Below are positions 33,833 through 43,034 of a DNA stretch of 64,000 bases, piece by piece. Position 1 is the stretch's first letter; each line of letters begins with the position of its first letter. The translations under genes and the position numbers were made by a program. The DNA lies in the NCBI RefSeq assembly GCF_948329515.1, contig NZ_CAOJCN010000014.1, forward strand, positions 62,001 to 126,000. The letters run 5' to 3'. The notes beneath the pieces were generated by a model. It did not search any database, was not told the DNA's origin, and was given only the letters and a program-made list of their open reading frames with translations. Source of the DNA: Cohnella rhizoplanae. GTDB taxonomy: Bacteria > Bacillota > Bacilli > Paenibacillales > Paenibacillaceae.

Positions 33833-35606
33833 GAATAAATTCGACATCGACGAGAACCTGGAGTCTCCGTTCGATATCCGGCACTTTAAGCGCGCGCTCG
33901 TCTATATCAAGAAACAGAAGCGGCCGATGATCGTCGCGCTCGCGCTCAGCGTCCTGTCGGCGGGCATCGGGCTCACCGCGCCGCTCATCACGCAGCACAT
34001 CGTCGACGTGATCATTCCCGCCAAGGCTGTCGGGTCTCTCGTCGGTTGGTCGGTGCTCATGCTGCTCACGATCGTCGTCAGCGTGGCGCTGGCGGCCATC
34101 CGGGGACGGATCATGACGAGCGTCGGCCAGGACATCATTTTCGAGATCCGCTCGGACTTGTTCAAGCATCTGCAGTCGTTGTCGTTCAAGTATTACGACG
34201 ACCGCCCGCAGGGCAAGATCCTGATCCGCGTCGTCAACTATGTCAACTCCATCTCGGACGTGCTCTCCAACGGCATCATCAACTTCATCCTGGAGATATT
34301 GAACCTCGTCTTCATCGCGATATTCATGTTCGCGGTGGACGTCAAGCTGTCGCTTGTCACGCTGGCGGGACTGCCCGTATTCGCCCTGTTCCTCCTGCTG
34401 ATTAAGAACAAGCAGCGTCGGTCGTGGCAGGCGGTATCGAACAAAAACTCCAACCTTAACGCCTACACGCAAGAGAGCATCAGCGGCGTCGGCGTGACGC
34501 AGATCTTCACGCGTGAGGAACGCAACGCCTCGATCTTCACCCGGCTCGCGGCCAATTACCGCCAGGAATGGATGCGCGCCATCCACTTCAACGCGATGAT
34601 TCCGTTCACGGTCGACAACCTGGCGACCGTCGTCACCACGCTGATCTATATGGTCGGACTGCTGGCGCTGAGCCCGCAGGACGTGACCTTCGGCGTCATC
34701 CTCGCGATGAGCAGCTATGCGGCGCGCTTCTGGCAGCCGATCCTGAACTTATCGAACCTGTACAACGGCTTCGTCAACGCCGTCGCCTATCTGGAACGGA
34801 TCTTCGAGACGCTCGACGAACCGGTATCGGTCAAGGACGCGCCGGGCGCGAAGGCGCTGCCGCCGCTGCAGGGCCGCGTGACCTTCGAGAGCGTGACGTT
34901 CGGCTACGATTCGGGCGCGAGCGTGCTGGAGAAGCTGTCGTTCGACGTCCGGCCGGGAGAGAGCATCGCGCTGGTCGGGCCGACGGGCGCAGGCAAGACG
35001 ACGGTCGTCAATCTGATCTCCCGCTTCTATGACGTGACGGGCGGACGCATCCTGGTCGACGGCCACGACATCGCGCGGTCCACGCTCCAGTCGCTGCGCA
35101 GCCAGATGGGGATCATGCTGCAGGACAGCTTCATCTTCTCGGGGACGATCATGGACAACATCCGTTACGGCCGCCTGGACGCGACGGAAGAAGAGATCGT
35201 GGCAGCGGCCAGCACCGTGCGCGCCGACGCCTTCATCCGCGAGTTCGAGCACGGCTATCTGACGGAAGTGAACGAGCGCGGCTCGAAGCTCTCGCAGGGC
35301 CAGCGCCAGCTCATCTCGTTCGCGCGGACGCTGCTCGCCGATCCCCGCATTCTGATCCTGGACGAAGCGACCTCGTCGATCGACGCCAAGACGGAGCGGC
35401 TGCTCCAGCAAGGCCTGAACGAGCTGCTCAAGGGCCGCACGTCCTTCATCATCGCCCACCGGCTGTCGACGATCCGCAACTGCGACAGGATCATGTACAT
35501 CTCGGACAAAGGCATCGCGGAGGTCGGCTCGCACGACGAGCTGCTTGCGAAGCGCGGGTTGTATTACAAGCTGTATACGGCGCAGAAAATGGAAATGGTG
35601 GTTTAA
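33825..35606 (+). CDS. heterodimeric ABC exporter subunit with canonical ATPase site
   Basis: 593 aa. Exporter transmembrane domain (about 25-330), Walker A VGPTGAGKTT (about 383), Walker B ILILDEATSSID with the catalytic Glu, and switch HRLST. The signature is LSQGQ, not LSGGQ. In a heterodimer that signature would face the degenerate Walker site of the first subunit, so both defects fall on the same composite site, as known for TM287/288. The start ATG (MARNKF) lies inside the end of the first gene, so the pair is translationally coupled. Confidence 0.93.
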   Translation: MARNKFDIDENLESPFDIRHFKRALVYIKKQKRPMIVALALSVLSAGIGLTAPLITQHIVDVIIPAKAVGSLVGWSVLMLLTIVVSVALAAIRGRIMTSVGQDIIFEIRSDLFKHLQSLSFKYYDDRPQGKILIRVVNYVNSISDVLSNGIINFILEILNLVFIAIFMFAVDVKLSLVTLAGLPVFALFLLLIKNKQRRSWQAVSNKNSNLNAYTQESISGVGVTQIFTREERNASIFTRLAANYRQEWMRAIHFNAMIPFTVDNLATVVTTLIYMVGLLALSPQDVTFGVILAMSSYAARFWQPILNLSNLYNGFVNAVAYLERIFETLDEPVSVKDAPGAKALPPLQGRVTFESVTFGYDSGASVLEKLSFDVRPGESIALVGPTGAGKTTVVNLISRFYDVTGGRILVDGHDIARSTLQSLRSQMGIMLQDSFIFSGTIMDNIRYGRLDATEEEIVAAASTVRADAFIREFEHGYLTEVNERGSKLSQGQRQLISFARTLLADPRILILDEATSSIDAKTERLLQQGLNELLKGRTSFIIAHRLSTIRNCDRIMYISDKGIAEVGSHDELLAKRGLYYKLYTAQKMEMVV

Positions 35607-35619
35607 AGGCGAGGCGAAC

Positions 35620-35655
35620 AAGCCCCCGATTCTTGCGGATCGCGGGCTTTTCGGC
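35620..35655 (+). terminator. terminator of the ABC exporter operon
   Basis: AAGCCC.CGAT / ATCG.GGGCTT stem with an 8-base loop ending in TTTT, 14 bases after the stop. Confidence 0.75.
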
Positions 35656-35738
35656 TAAGCGGAATGCGGGATGCATGCTGGATGCTGGATGCTGGATGCG
35701 GGCAGCGGGGTGCGAGGTGATAGCAGCTTGGGACGCGT

Positions 35739-35931
35739 CCTTGCGAGCAATAGCGGAACTTTTTTCCGCTATTGCAGCTTGTGAGGTGTTCTTGCGAGCA
35801 ATAGCGGAACTTTTTTCCGCTATAGTAGCTTGTGAGGTGTCCTTGCGAGCAATAGCGGAACTTTTTTCCGCTATAGTAGCTTGCGAGGTGTCCTTGCGGA
35901 CAATAGCGGAACTTTTTTCCGCTATTGCCAC
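35739..35931. repeat. array D: four tandem 51-bp units with hairpin AATAGCGGAA..TTCCGCTATT
   Basis: AATAGCGGAA starts at 35749, 35800, 35851 and 35902, each step 51. Every unit carries a 10-bp stem with a CTTTT loop (the last arm base varies), joined by a conserved tail reading roughly TAGCTTGTGAGGTGTCCTTGCGAGC. The tail is conserved too, unlike in the A/C pair. It lies between convergent genes. Upstream (35670-35700) GGATGCT is repeated several times. Confidence 0.93.
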
Positions 35932-35994
35932 ACGCGAAAGACTGCGCCCCCCGCAAACACGACGATGGCGCATCGCTATTTCCGGCCCCAGGGG

Positions 35995-37623
35995 TTACGG
36001 AAACGTCAATGCCGCAAACCGCCTGGCGTTGGCCAAGCTCGGCCAGACGTCAGGGCTCTCGCCCCCCATGTACCAGTAAGCAAAGCCGGCCATACCGAGG
36101 CTCTGTCCAAGCGTCGCCTTCATCGACAACGAGCGCCCGTCTTCCAGCCAGATCAGATGCAGCGTACTAGCGGAGCCGTAAGAGGCGTAATATTGGCCCA
36201 GCGTCCCGTCCCAGCTCGTCTTCGCATGCATGCCCGCGACGAGCGCGTTCTGCTGCAGGAGGCTGATGTCCTCGGACGTCGTGCCGCCGGCCTCGGTCTT
36301 CCAGTCGCGGTTGTACAGCGGCAGCGCCAGAATCGACCTGGAGGCCGGGACCTGCTTCAGCAATGCCGTCAGGCCTTGTCGGAGCCAGGGCAACGACGAG
36401 ACGGGCCCCGGATCGCCCGATCCGCCCCAATGCTCGTCGTAGCCCATCAGCACCACATAGTCCGCGGCTTGCCCGAGCCTCGCGTAGTCGAATACCTCCG
36501 TCCAATCCGTGCCGAAGTCCGGGGAGACGTTCACGGACAGAATCGCCGGAATCGAGCTCAGCGCCTGCTTCAATTCCGCAGCGAAGGCCGTAAAGGCATC
36601 GCGGTCCTGCGGCGACATGTTTTCAAAATCGATGTTGAGTCCGTCCAGGCCATATTGCCGCGCCAAGCCTGCCAGCTGCCCGACCAACGTCCGGCGCCGC
36701 TCGGGGTCCGACAGCTGCGCATGCGTGACGGCTTGATCGGAGCGGTTGCCGACCATTGCCCATACGCGTTTGCCCTTCCCGTGCGCCCAGGCGACGAGCG
36801 CCGGATCCATGTTATTTTCGACCGTACCGTTCTTGTTGAGGAAAAAGGCGCGCGGCGACAAGGTGTTGATGCCGGAGGAGACGACCTGCCGTTCGTACTG
36901 CGCGGTCGTCTGTCCGTATTGCCAGCCGAGCTGGATCGGGGCGGGCTGCGCGGCCTGAATCCGCTGCGCCCATCCCGGATGCAACCAGATCCGGTCGAGC
37001 AGCACGGCAGCTTCCTGCCTCGTCATCGGAGACGCGGGCCGGAAGCTGCCGCCGTCCCCGTCCATAAGTCCGAGCCGGGACAGTCGGTACACGGCGGGCA
37101 AGGCCCAAGACTGAATCCGCGACTGGTCCCGGTAGAGGGGGGCGGAAGGCACCGCTGCCGTATCGATCGGCTGCTTCAACGCGCGCGCGATCAGGACCGC
37201 CGCTTCTTCCCGCGTCACCGGGCGATCCGGTTCGAACGAATCGTCGGATGTCCCTTGCGCGAGCCCCAGTTGGACCGCTGGCTGCACCCAACGGTAAAAC
37301 CATGCCGAACGCGGCACATCCGCAAAGGAAGAGATCGCGCTCTCGACGGGCTCGACGAGGAGCAGCCTGTCCAGCATGGTCATGAGTTCCGCGCGGGTCA
37401 CCGTCTTGTCGGGCTCGAACGTGCGCTCCGTCGTGCCGGTAATGATATGTAATGCCGCCATGTTCCGGATCGCGGCCGCGGCGAAGTTGTCGCGCACGTC
37501 GGCGAACTGAAGGGCGCCGGAAGCAGCACTAGCCTCCGCCGAGCCCGGCCACGTTCCGCCGATCGTCCCCGCCAGCAGCGCGATCGCGGCCGTCGTCCGC
37601 CAGACGGCAGGTATTTTTATCAT
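35995..37623 (-). CDS. SLH-anchored glycoside hydrolase family 18 protein
   Basis: 542 aa. Signal peptide (about 1-32), three SLH motifs (about 38-215: FADVRDNFAAAAIRNMAAL, FEPDKTVTRAELMTMLDRLL and two more) that hold the protein to secondary cell-wall polymer, then a GH18 barrel (about 225-535). GLDGLNIDFENM (about 323-334) is the DxxDxDxE-type active site; VVLMGYDEH supplies the Met-Tyr-Asp motif and FAYWYMGGESPDVW the last strand. It resembles YaaH/YdhD spore-type or chitinase-like enzymes and likely trims peptidoglycan or chitin at the cell surface. The ribosome site is weak. Confidence 0.92.
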   Translation of the reverse strand: MIKIPAVWRTTAAIALLAGTIGGTWPGSAEASAASGALQFADVRDNFAAAAIRNMAALHIITGTTERTFEPDKTVTRAELMTMLDRLLLVEPVESAISSFADVPRSAWFYRWVQPAVQLGLAQGTSDDSFEPDRPVTREEAAVLIARALKQPIDTAAVPSAPLYRDQSRIQSWALPAVYRLSRLGLMDGDGGSFRPASPMTRQEAAVLLDRIWLHPGWAQRIQAAQPAPIQLGWQYGQTTAQYERQVVSSGINTLSPRAFFLNKNGTVENNMDPALVAWAHGKGKRVWAMVGNRSDQAVTHAQLSDPERRRTLVGQLAGLARQYGLDGLNIDFENMSPQDRDAFTAFAAELKQALSSIPAILSVNVSPDFGTDWTEVFDYARLGQAADYVVLMGYDEHWGGSGDPGPVSSLPWLRQGLTALLKQVPASRSILALPLYNRDWKTEAGGTTSEDISLLQQNALVAGMHAKTSWDGTLGQYYASYGSASTLHLIWLEDGRSLSMKATLGQSLGMAGFAYWYMGGESPDVWPSLANARRFAALTFP

Positions 37624-37816
37624 ATGCAGAAATCACGCTTTCCGATGGTTGATAGAATCTCGCTTCCTATCGTAATCAATCGGAGATCCGATACCTATCC
37701 ACAAATAATGGGAGGATAGGCTGGAACGAGAATATAAACGAAGTTATAATACGCCTGCGTCCGCCTGGTTTGAATGCAGTGCAACATAAGTTGGCGAATG
37801 TCGGGGAGGCGCTACA

Positions 37817-38146
37817 ATGCTGATGGCGATCGTTGTCTTTGTACTGGCGGGTCTCGCAGAGATCGGCGGCGGGTATCTGGTATGGTTGTGGCTGCGGGAG
37901 TCCAGGCCTCTGTGGTACGGCGCGCTCGGCAGTCTCATTCTCATTTTGTACGGCATCATCCCTACGCTGCAGAGCTTCCCGTCCTTCGGTCGCGTCTATG
38001 CGGCCTACGGCGGCGTGTTCGTGGCGCTGGCGGTGATATGGGGATGGCTTATCGATAAAAAAACGCCCGATATGTATGACTGGATCGGAGCCGCCATCTG
38101 CCTCGTCGGCGTATCGGTCATCCTGTGGGCGCCGCGGGGAGGATGA
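37817..38146 (+). CDS. YnfA-family (UPF0060) small membrane protein
   Basis: 109 aa, four membrane helices. LAGLAEIGGGYLVWLWLRE, RVYAAYGGVFVALAVIWGW and DWIGAAICLVGVSVILW are the standard UPF0060 blocks. The family is related to small multidrug resistance transporters. GGGGAGG lies just before the ATG. Monocistronic. Confidence 0.95.
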   Translation: MLMAIVVFVLAGLAEIGGGYLVWLWLRESRPLWYGALGSLILILYGIIPTLQSFPSFGRVYAAYGGVFVALAVIWGWLIDKKTPDMYDWIGAAICLVGVSVILWAPRGG

Positions 38147-38202
38147 GCGTAATCCGGCATCTAGCGGCCGCCATATGAATTTCTCGCGATATTTTATCGC
38201 CA

Positions 38203-38246
38203 AAACGAAAAAGACCGCCGGCAAACGACAACTTGCAGGCGGCCTT
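38203..38246 (-). terminator. terminator of the stalk-domain protein gene
   Basis: AAGGCCGCCTGCAA / TTGCCGGCGGTCTT stem with an 8-base loop, followed on the minus strand by TTTTTCGTTTT, 12 bases after the stop. Confidence 0.85.
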
Positions 38247-38257
38247 GACTTATGAAC

Positions 38258-39082
38258 TTATCGATCCAACATACGTCCTTTTACGAGTACGTATTCCACC
38301 TCTTCGCCGATCGCCCCGTTCTGCACGGTCTCCGTCAGGAAGCCGTCCTTTTTGACGGCCGGTCGTTCCCTCTTCGGGTTCGGGAATGCTACGCCGTCTT
38401 CCAATAATAGATATGCGGCTACGTCGGCCTCTCCTTTGGGTATGTCCGCGCCCGTTATGTTCCGGGCTTTGACGGTGAAGCTGTCCTTGGCGGCATCGTA
38501 GGTGTAGGAGACCGGCGCGAATGCGTTATTGCTCACGATCTTGCCCGGAGGCGCGATCATGGCCCCGCCCTCGCTGTCTTCCAGGCCCATTTTGATTCTA
38601 TCCGTCTGCATCAGGTTATCGCCCTTCATCGAATAGATCTGGGTCTGCGGATCCAGACTGCTGTCGATACCCAGATATTTGGCCAGTACGCTAACCGGGA
38701 TGAAGATCGAGCCCTGATCCAGCACCGGCTTCGTATCCATCTTGGCGGGGCTGCCGTCGACAGTTACCGTTTGGGTCCCGATCGTGAATCCGACGGTCTT
38801 GCCGTTCAGGCCGATCTTCGCCGTCTTGCTGTCGGCTTCATAGCTCACCTTCGCGCCGACCAGCTCGCTGATCGCGCGCAGGGGGATCATGATCCGCGAC
38901 TGCTTATCAATGTACGGCGCCTTTGGTGCGGTATATAGCACGTAATAATCGTTGATCTTCAATAGGACCGGATAGGACTTAGCCGCCGCTTGAGCCGGCT
39001 TCGAACCCGCTCCCGCGAAGCTTCCTACAGTCAAGACCGCGGCCAGTCCGAGCGTGGCCATTTTCATTTTCTTCTTCACCAT
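38258..39082 (-). CDS. secreted copper-amine-oxidase-like stalk domain protein
   Basis: 274 aa. A signal peptide (about 1-35) is followed by the Cu-amine-oxidase N-terminal-like stalk domain (about 40-150: RIMIPLRAISELVGAKVSYE, SIFIPVSVLAKYLGID), which in Paenibacillaceae is a common exoprotein module and not an oxidase. The C-terminal 110 residues (DSFTVKARNITGADIPKGE) look like a beta domain without assignment. The start MVKKKMKMA follows GGGAGG at good spacing; 20 more open codons upstream are ignored. Confidence 0.9.
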   Translation of the reverse strand: MVKKKMKMATLGLAAVLTVGSFAGAGSKPAQAAAKSYPVLLKINDYYVLYTAPKAPYIDKQSRIMIPLRAISELVGAKVSYEADSKTAKIGLNGKTVGFTIGTQTVTVDGSPAKMDTKPVLDQGSIFIPVSVLAKYLGIDSSLDPQTQIYSMKGDNLMQTDRIKMGLEDSEGGAMIAPPGKIVSNNAFAPVSYTYDAAKDSFTVKARNITGADIPKGEADVAAYLLLEDGVAFPNPKRERPAVKKDGFLTETVQNGAIGEEVEYVLVKGRMLDR

Positions 39083-39205
39083 GATGTCCTCCCATCGTGT
39101 ATTTCTGCCGTAAAGACGAGTGAATTTAGGATAAAGTTCCATTTATTAATTAAATTTCATGATCGGTTATGATGTCAACGGACGATAAGTATCATTGGAT
39201 GCTGA

Positions 39206-39670
39206 CTATCGTTCGCCGTCGCCGGCACGCTTTAAAGCTAAGTGCAGCAAGGGAAACGGCCGACCTGATCCGTCCAGCTCCGACCGTCCGACGCGTTCAA
39301 AGCCTAACCGCCGATAAAACGCGTAAGCTCCCTCGTTCTGCTCGTTCACATCCACTTGGAGATCGCTTCCTTTGAGCGATTCGGCATGCGCGATCAGTCG
39401 GCGGCCGATCCCCCTCCCATGCGCTGGGGGGTCTACGAACAGCATCTCTATCTTAGCGCCGTCGAGCCCGATAAACCCGGCCGGTTGCCGGTCTTCGTCC
39501 AACTCCACCCAGATCTCGACTTCCCTTAAAGCCCCGCTCTCCAGCATGCCTCGATAGAATTGAATATCCTCGTCCTTGAGGAAGGCGTGCGTTCGGCGCA
39601 CGGCCCGGTACCAGATCTCGATTAACCGATCGTGATAGGCTTCTTGGTAGGGGACGATAGGGTTTCGCAT
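39206..39670 (-). CDS. GNAT-family N-acetyltransferase
   Basis: 154 aa. FVDPPAHGRGIGRRLIAHAE is the acetyl-CoA binding motif (RxGxGxxL type), and VNEQNEGAYAFYRRLGFERVG is the C-terminal GNAT strand-helix. It resembles YjaB/YafP-type acetyltransferases. Start ATG (MRNPIVPYQ) has GGAGG seven bases upstream. Confidence 0.92.
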   Translation of the reverse strand: MRNPIVPYQEAYHDRLIEIWYRAVRRTHAFLKDEDIQFYRGMLESGALREVEIWVELDEDRQPAGFIGLDGAKIEMLFVDPPAHGRGIGRRLIAHAESLKGSDLQVDVNEQNEGAYAFYRRLGFERVGRSELDGSGRPFPLLHLALKRAGDGER

Positions 39671-40002
39671 GTTTCTGCCTCCGATTTTCATTCAGGATTT
39701 CCACGAGGCTCGCTCCGCCTCGTTATATACGTTGGAGTTCTACATTTTACCATGTCTGAATTCTTCGCACACCCTAGTCTCAATAAGACGAACCAGAACC
39801 TATGATTCTATAGACATATTCATTTGGTCGGTTTATCCAAGCTATAGTGCTATATATTTAGCGATTAATCTGTTCTTTAGCATAAAAGCTCTATTTTTAT
39901 TAGGTACAAGGGTTTAAGACGACCCTAATCGGTTTAAAGGATGGAAAAGCCCCGCACTCTTCCTGCATTGGCTACCATTACCTATGAAAAAGAGGGAATC
40001 GG
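39671..40002. other. AT-rich gap between divergent GNAT and GGDEF-EAL genes
   Basis: One hairpin, ACGAGGC / GCCTCGT with a 7-base loop (39703-39723), then about 180 bases of AT-rich DNA (39740-39920) without a convincing gene. It presumably holds promoters for both flanking genes; no clear -35/-10 pair was picked. Confidence 0.4.
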
Positions 40003-42423
40003 ATGACTTACCTTCAACCGCTTCATATGGACTGGCTTCTCTTCGCGGCGGGGTTGCTCGCGAGCGTAGCCGGAGCCGCGATCGTCACCTACGGCACCGT
40101 GCCGTTCCTATCCCTCCGGAGCGCGAGGCACACCGCTCTCTACCGGCGGACTCTCGGCCTAGGGACACTCGCCTTCACTTTGTCCCATCTCTTCGTCCCG
40201 CTGGCGCTCAACATGCCGGTCGTCTCGTCCTACTACATACTGCACGTCCTCTTCACGCTCGCGGGCTGTTATGCTGCCACGTTCTTCAACTTCCGTTATG
40301 CCGGACGGCCCCGCGGCCGCGTCTCCCACTACTTCATCACCGGCTTCGCCGTCGCCGCCCTCATCCTCGCGTTCGACTACACCAACACGCTGTTCCTGTT
40401 CCGCGGCATGCTCGTCTGGAATCCGGCGCTGGTCGCCGTTACCGCGGCCACGGTGTCCTGCCTGATGCTGTCCATCCTGCGCGTGCTGGACATTTCCAAC
40501 CGGAACCGCGAGCACGACCTGCATTCGCGCGCGACCGTGCCCGGCGTTATTCTAAGCGGTATGGGCTTGTTCGCCATTCCGCTGCTGTGCGCCTTTTCCG
40601 TGCTGCCCGCGGCGGAAGTCCGCTTCGGAGGCTATGCGATCCTCGCGCCGTATATCCTGACGCTGTTCGTCTGCATCGGGCTGCATATGGTTCCGGACTC
40701 GTACAACAGCACGAGGCAGAACCGGCAGAACCAGCGGATCGTCGAGACCGAGCAGCATTACATGTCCCTGTTCGAGTACAATCCGGACAGCGTGCTCGCC
40801 TTCGACAGCAACGGCCGCATCACCGGGTTGAACCGACAGGCCGAGCTGCTGGCGGAGCGGTTCGGCATGAAGCCGATGGGCCTGCATTTCTCGGACCTGT
40901 TCGAGGGCGAGTATCATGAACAGGCCATGCGGCACTACAAGGAGGTGCTGCGCGGCAAGTCCAATACGATCGAGCTGCAGGCGACGTCTCCCAACGGTAA
41001 AACGCATACGTTCTGGCTGACCTCTCTCCCGATCTTCGTCGACGGCGGCCTCCGCGGCGCCTACAGCGTCATGAAGGATATTACCGATGCCAAAAGGCAT
41101 CAGGAAACGATTCACCACCTGGCTTATCACGACGAGCTGACGGGCCTCTCGAACCGGCGCTTTTTCCAGGAGTTACTCGCTTCGCGCACAGATCCGAATT
41201 CGGCGATAACCCTACGCCCCTTCACCGTGTTCTTCATCGATCTGGACCGGTTCAAGCGCGTCAACGACCTGTTCGGACACGACTTCGGCGACGAAGTCAT
41301 CAAGCAGTCCGCCGCCAAGCTCCGCAGCTGTCTGCCCGTGAACGCCACGCTCGCCCGCATGGGCGGCGACGAATTCACGGTGCTTATCCCCAACCTCGCC
41401 GGTCAGGAGGAGATCGAGAAGACCGCCGCCGCGGTCGTCCAGGAATTCGTCCATCCGTTCACGGTGGGTCACCATACCGTCAAGCTGTCGGCTTCCGTAG
41501 GCATCGCCCGTTATCCCGAAGACGGCCGGGACGCGGGATCGCTCATCAAGCACGCCGACACGGCCATGTACAACGCCAAGGAGAACGGCAGCTCGCAGTA
41601 TCGCTTCTACGACGCCGAGCGCGACCAGACCTCCCTGGAGCAGATCATCCTGGAGCATGATCTGGAGCAGGCGATCGCCCGCGATCAGATGCGTCTGCAC
41701 TATCAGCCCAAGATCGATATCCGGACCGGGGAGATGACCGGCGTCGAGGCGCTCGTAAGGTGGGAGCATCCCCAGCTCGGCCTGATCCCCCCGCTCAGCT
41801 TCATCCCGCTCGCGGAGAAGTCCGGCTTCATCGTGCCGCTGGAGTTATGGGTGCTGAAGGAAGCTTGCTTGCAGGTCAAGCAGTGGGAGACAGAGGGGTA
41901 TGCGACCGTACCCGTGGCCGTGAACCTCTCGCAGATTCATCTGATGAAGCCGGACATCTTCGAATCGATCATGTCGATCGTGCATGCGTGCGGGATGGAT
42001 ACGCGGCTGCTGGAACTCGAGATCACGGAGAGCGCGATGATGCACAACGAGGAGCATGTCATCCGTATTCTAAACAGTCTGCAGGAGGCCGGCATCGCGG
42101 TCTCGATGGACGACTTCGGTACGGGGTACAGCTCGCTCAGCTATCTGCACAATCTCCCGATCGAGTGCCTGAAGATCGACCGCTCCTTCATTCGCAAGCT
42201 CACGACGGACCCCGACAGCCGGGCGATCGCCGAGATGATCGTCTCGATGGCGAGGCAGCTGAAGCTCGATATCGTGGCCGAGGGCGTGGAGAACGAGGAA
42301 CAGATCCGCCTGCTGAAGGAGCTCCACTGCTTCAACGCCCAAGGCTTCTACTATAGCCAGCCCATGTCCGCGGAGCAGATCGGACGCTGGTTGCTGCCGG
42401 ATCGCCTGCGACTGGCGCCTTGA
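40003..42423 (+). CDS. membrane PAS-GGDEF-EAL cyclic-di-GMP protein
   Basis: 806 aa. Seven or so N-terminal membrane helices (about 10-225; LAFTLSHLFVPLALNMP vaguely recalls MHYT), a PAS domain (about 245-365: YMSLFEYNPDSVLAFDSNG), GGDEF domain (about 370-535, active-site RMGGDEFTVL intact) and EAL domain (about 550-800: GVEALVRWEHPQLGLIPP, LELEITESAMM, SMDDFGTGYSSLSYL, VAEGVEN). Both catalytic motifs are intact, so it could make and degrade cyclic di-GMP. AGAGGG precedes the ATG. Monocistronic. Confidence 0.95.
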   Translation: MTYLQPLHMDWLLFAAGLLASVAGAAIVTYGTVPFLSLRSARHTALYRRTLGLGTLAFTLSHLFVPLALNMPVVSSYYILHVLFTLAGCYAATFFNFRYAGRPRGRVSHYFITGFAVAALILAFDYTNTLFLFRGMLVWNPALVAVTAATVSCLMLSILRVLDISNRNREHDLHSRATVPGVILSGMGLFAIPLLCAFSVLPAAEVRFGGYAILAPYILTLFVCIGLHMVPDSYNSTRQNRQNQRIVETEQHYMSLFEYNPDSVLAFDSNGRITGLNRQAELLAERFGMKPMGLHFSDLFEGEYHEQAMRHYKEVLRGKSNTIELQATSPNGKTHTFWLTSLPIFVDGGLRGAYSVMKDITDAKRHQETIHHLAYHDELTGLSNRRFFQELLASRTDPNSAITLRPFTVFFIDLDRFKRVNDLFGHDFGDEVIKQSAAKLRSCLPVNATLARMGGDEFTVLIPNLAGQEEIEKTAAAVVQEFVHPFTVGHHTVKLSASVGIARYPEDGRDAGSLIKHADTAMYNAKENGSSQYRFYDAERDQTSLEQIILEHDLEQAIARDQMRLHYQPKIDIRTGEMTGVEALVRWEHPQLGLIPPLSFIPLAEKSGFIVPLELWVLKEACLQVKQWETEGYATVPVAVNLSQIHLMKPDIFESIMSIVHACGMDTRLLELEITESAMMHNEEHVIRILNSLQEAGIAVSMDDFGTGYSSLSYLHNLPIECLKIDRSFIRKLTTDPDSRAIAEMIVSMARQLKLDIVAEGVENEEQIRLLKELHCFNAQGFYYSQPMSAEQIGRWLLPDRLRLAP

Positions 42424-42528
42424 GGAAGCACGCTTTCGTCTCATTATGAATTAATTGCCACTTCAAGAGGATTCTTCTTGAATATGTCGAATGATGTATT
42501 CATCTCATCCCTAAGGTGGTAATCATTC

Positions 42529-42954
42529 ATGGGCCTGTTCAACGGAATGTTCAGCAATTATTCGGAAGTGTCGATCCAGGATCTGCAGAGTCAATACGGA
42601 GCTTACCTGCTGCCGAACGAGAAGATCCAGACGGGGTTTAAACTGGTCCGGGACGCCTTTGTATTTACGGACGAGCGTCTGATTCTGATCGACCATCAAG
42701 GCGTGACCGGCAAGAAAACGAGAGTCGCCTCGATTCACCTAAACGCCATTTACGAGGTGACGGTAGAGACGGCGGGCACCGGCTTCGAGGACAGCGAGAT
42801 TACGATCCACTACATCACTTCCCCCTACCACAAGAGCAACAATGTTCAAGTGGCGGCGTACAAGTTCGAATTCGGCAAGAAATTCGACGTCAAGCCGATC
42901 TACACGACGCTGATGGCGATCGCCACGGAGAATAACAAGCGGTTGAATGCTTGA
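42529..42954 (+). CDS. bacterial PH-domain protein
   Basis: 141 aa. IQTGFKLVRDAFVFTDERLI and IDHQGVTGKKTRVASIHLNA fit the bacterial PH-like fold, with a conserved beta-barrel and C-terminal helix (VKPIYTTLMAIATENNKRL). Soluble, function unknown; similar proteins occur singly in Bacilli. AAGGTGG precedes the ATG. Confidence 0.85.
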   Translation: MGLFNGMFSNYSEVSIQDLQSQYGAYLLPNEKIQTGFKLVRDAFVFTDERLILIDHQGVTGKKTRVASIHLNAIYEVTVETAGTGFEDSEITIHYITSPYHKSNNVQVAAYKFEFGKKFDVKPIYTTLMAIATENNKRLNA

Positions 42955-42982
42955 TTAAAAAAGACTACCAAAAAGGATAACC

Positions 42983-43016
42983 AAAAAGGACAGCCCGGCA
43001 AAGGGTTGTCCTTTTT
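42983..43016. terminator. bidirectional terminator between PH-domain and oxidoreductase genes
   Basis: AAAAAGGACA.CCC / GGG.TGTCCTTTTT with a 6-base loop. A and T ends make it work for both convergent genes. Confidence 0.9.
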
Positions 43017-43034
43017 GTCAGCCTTGCGCGCCTG

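Noticed and set aside
35491..35973. Minus-strand frame reading repeated IAEKSSAIARKDTSQA
   Set aside because: It is array D translated; no start signals and no independent conservation seen.
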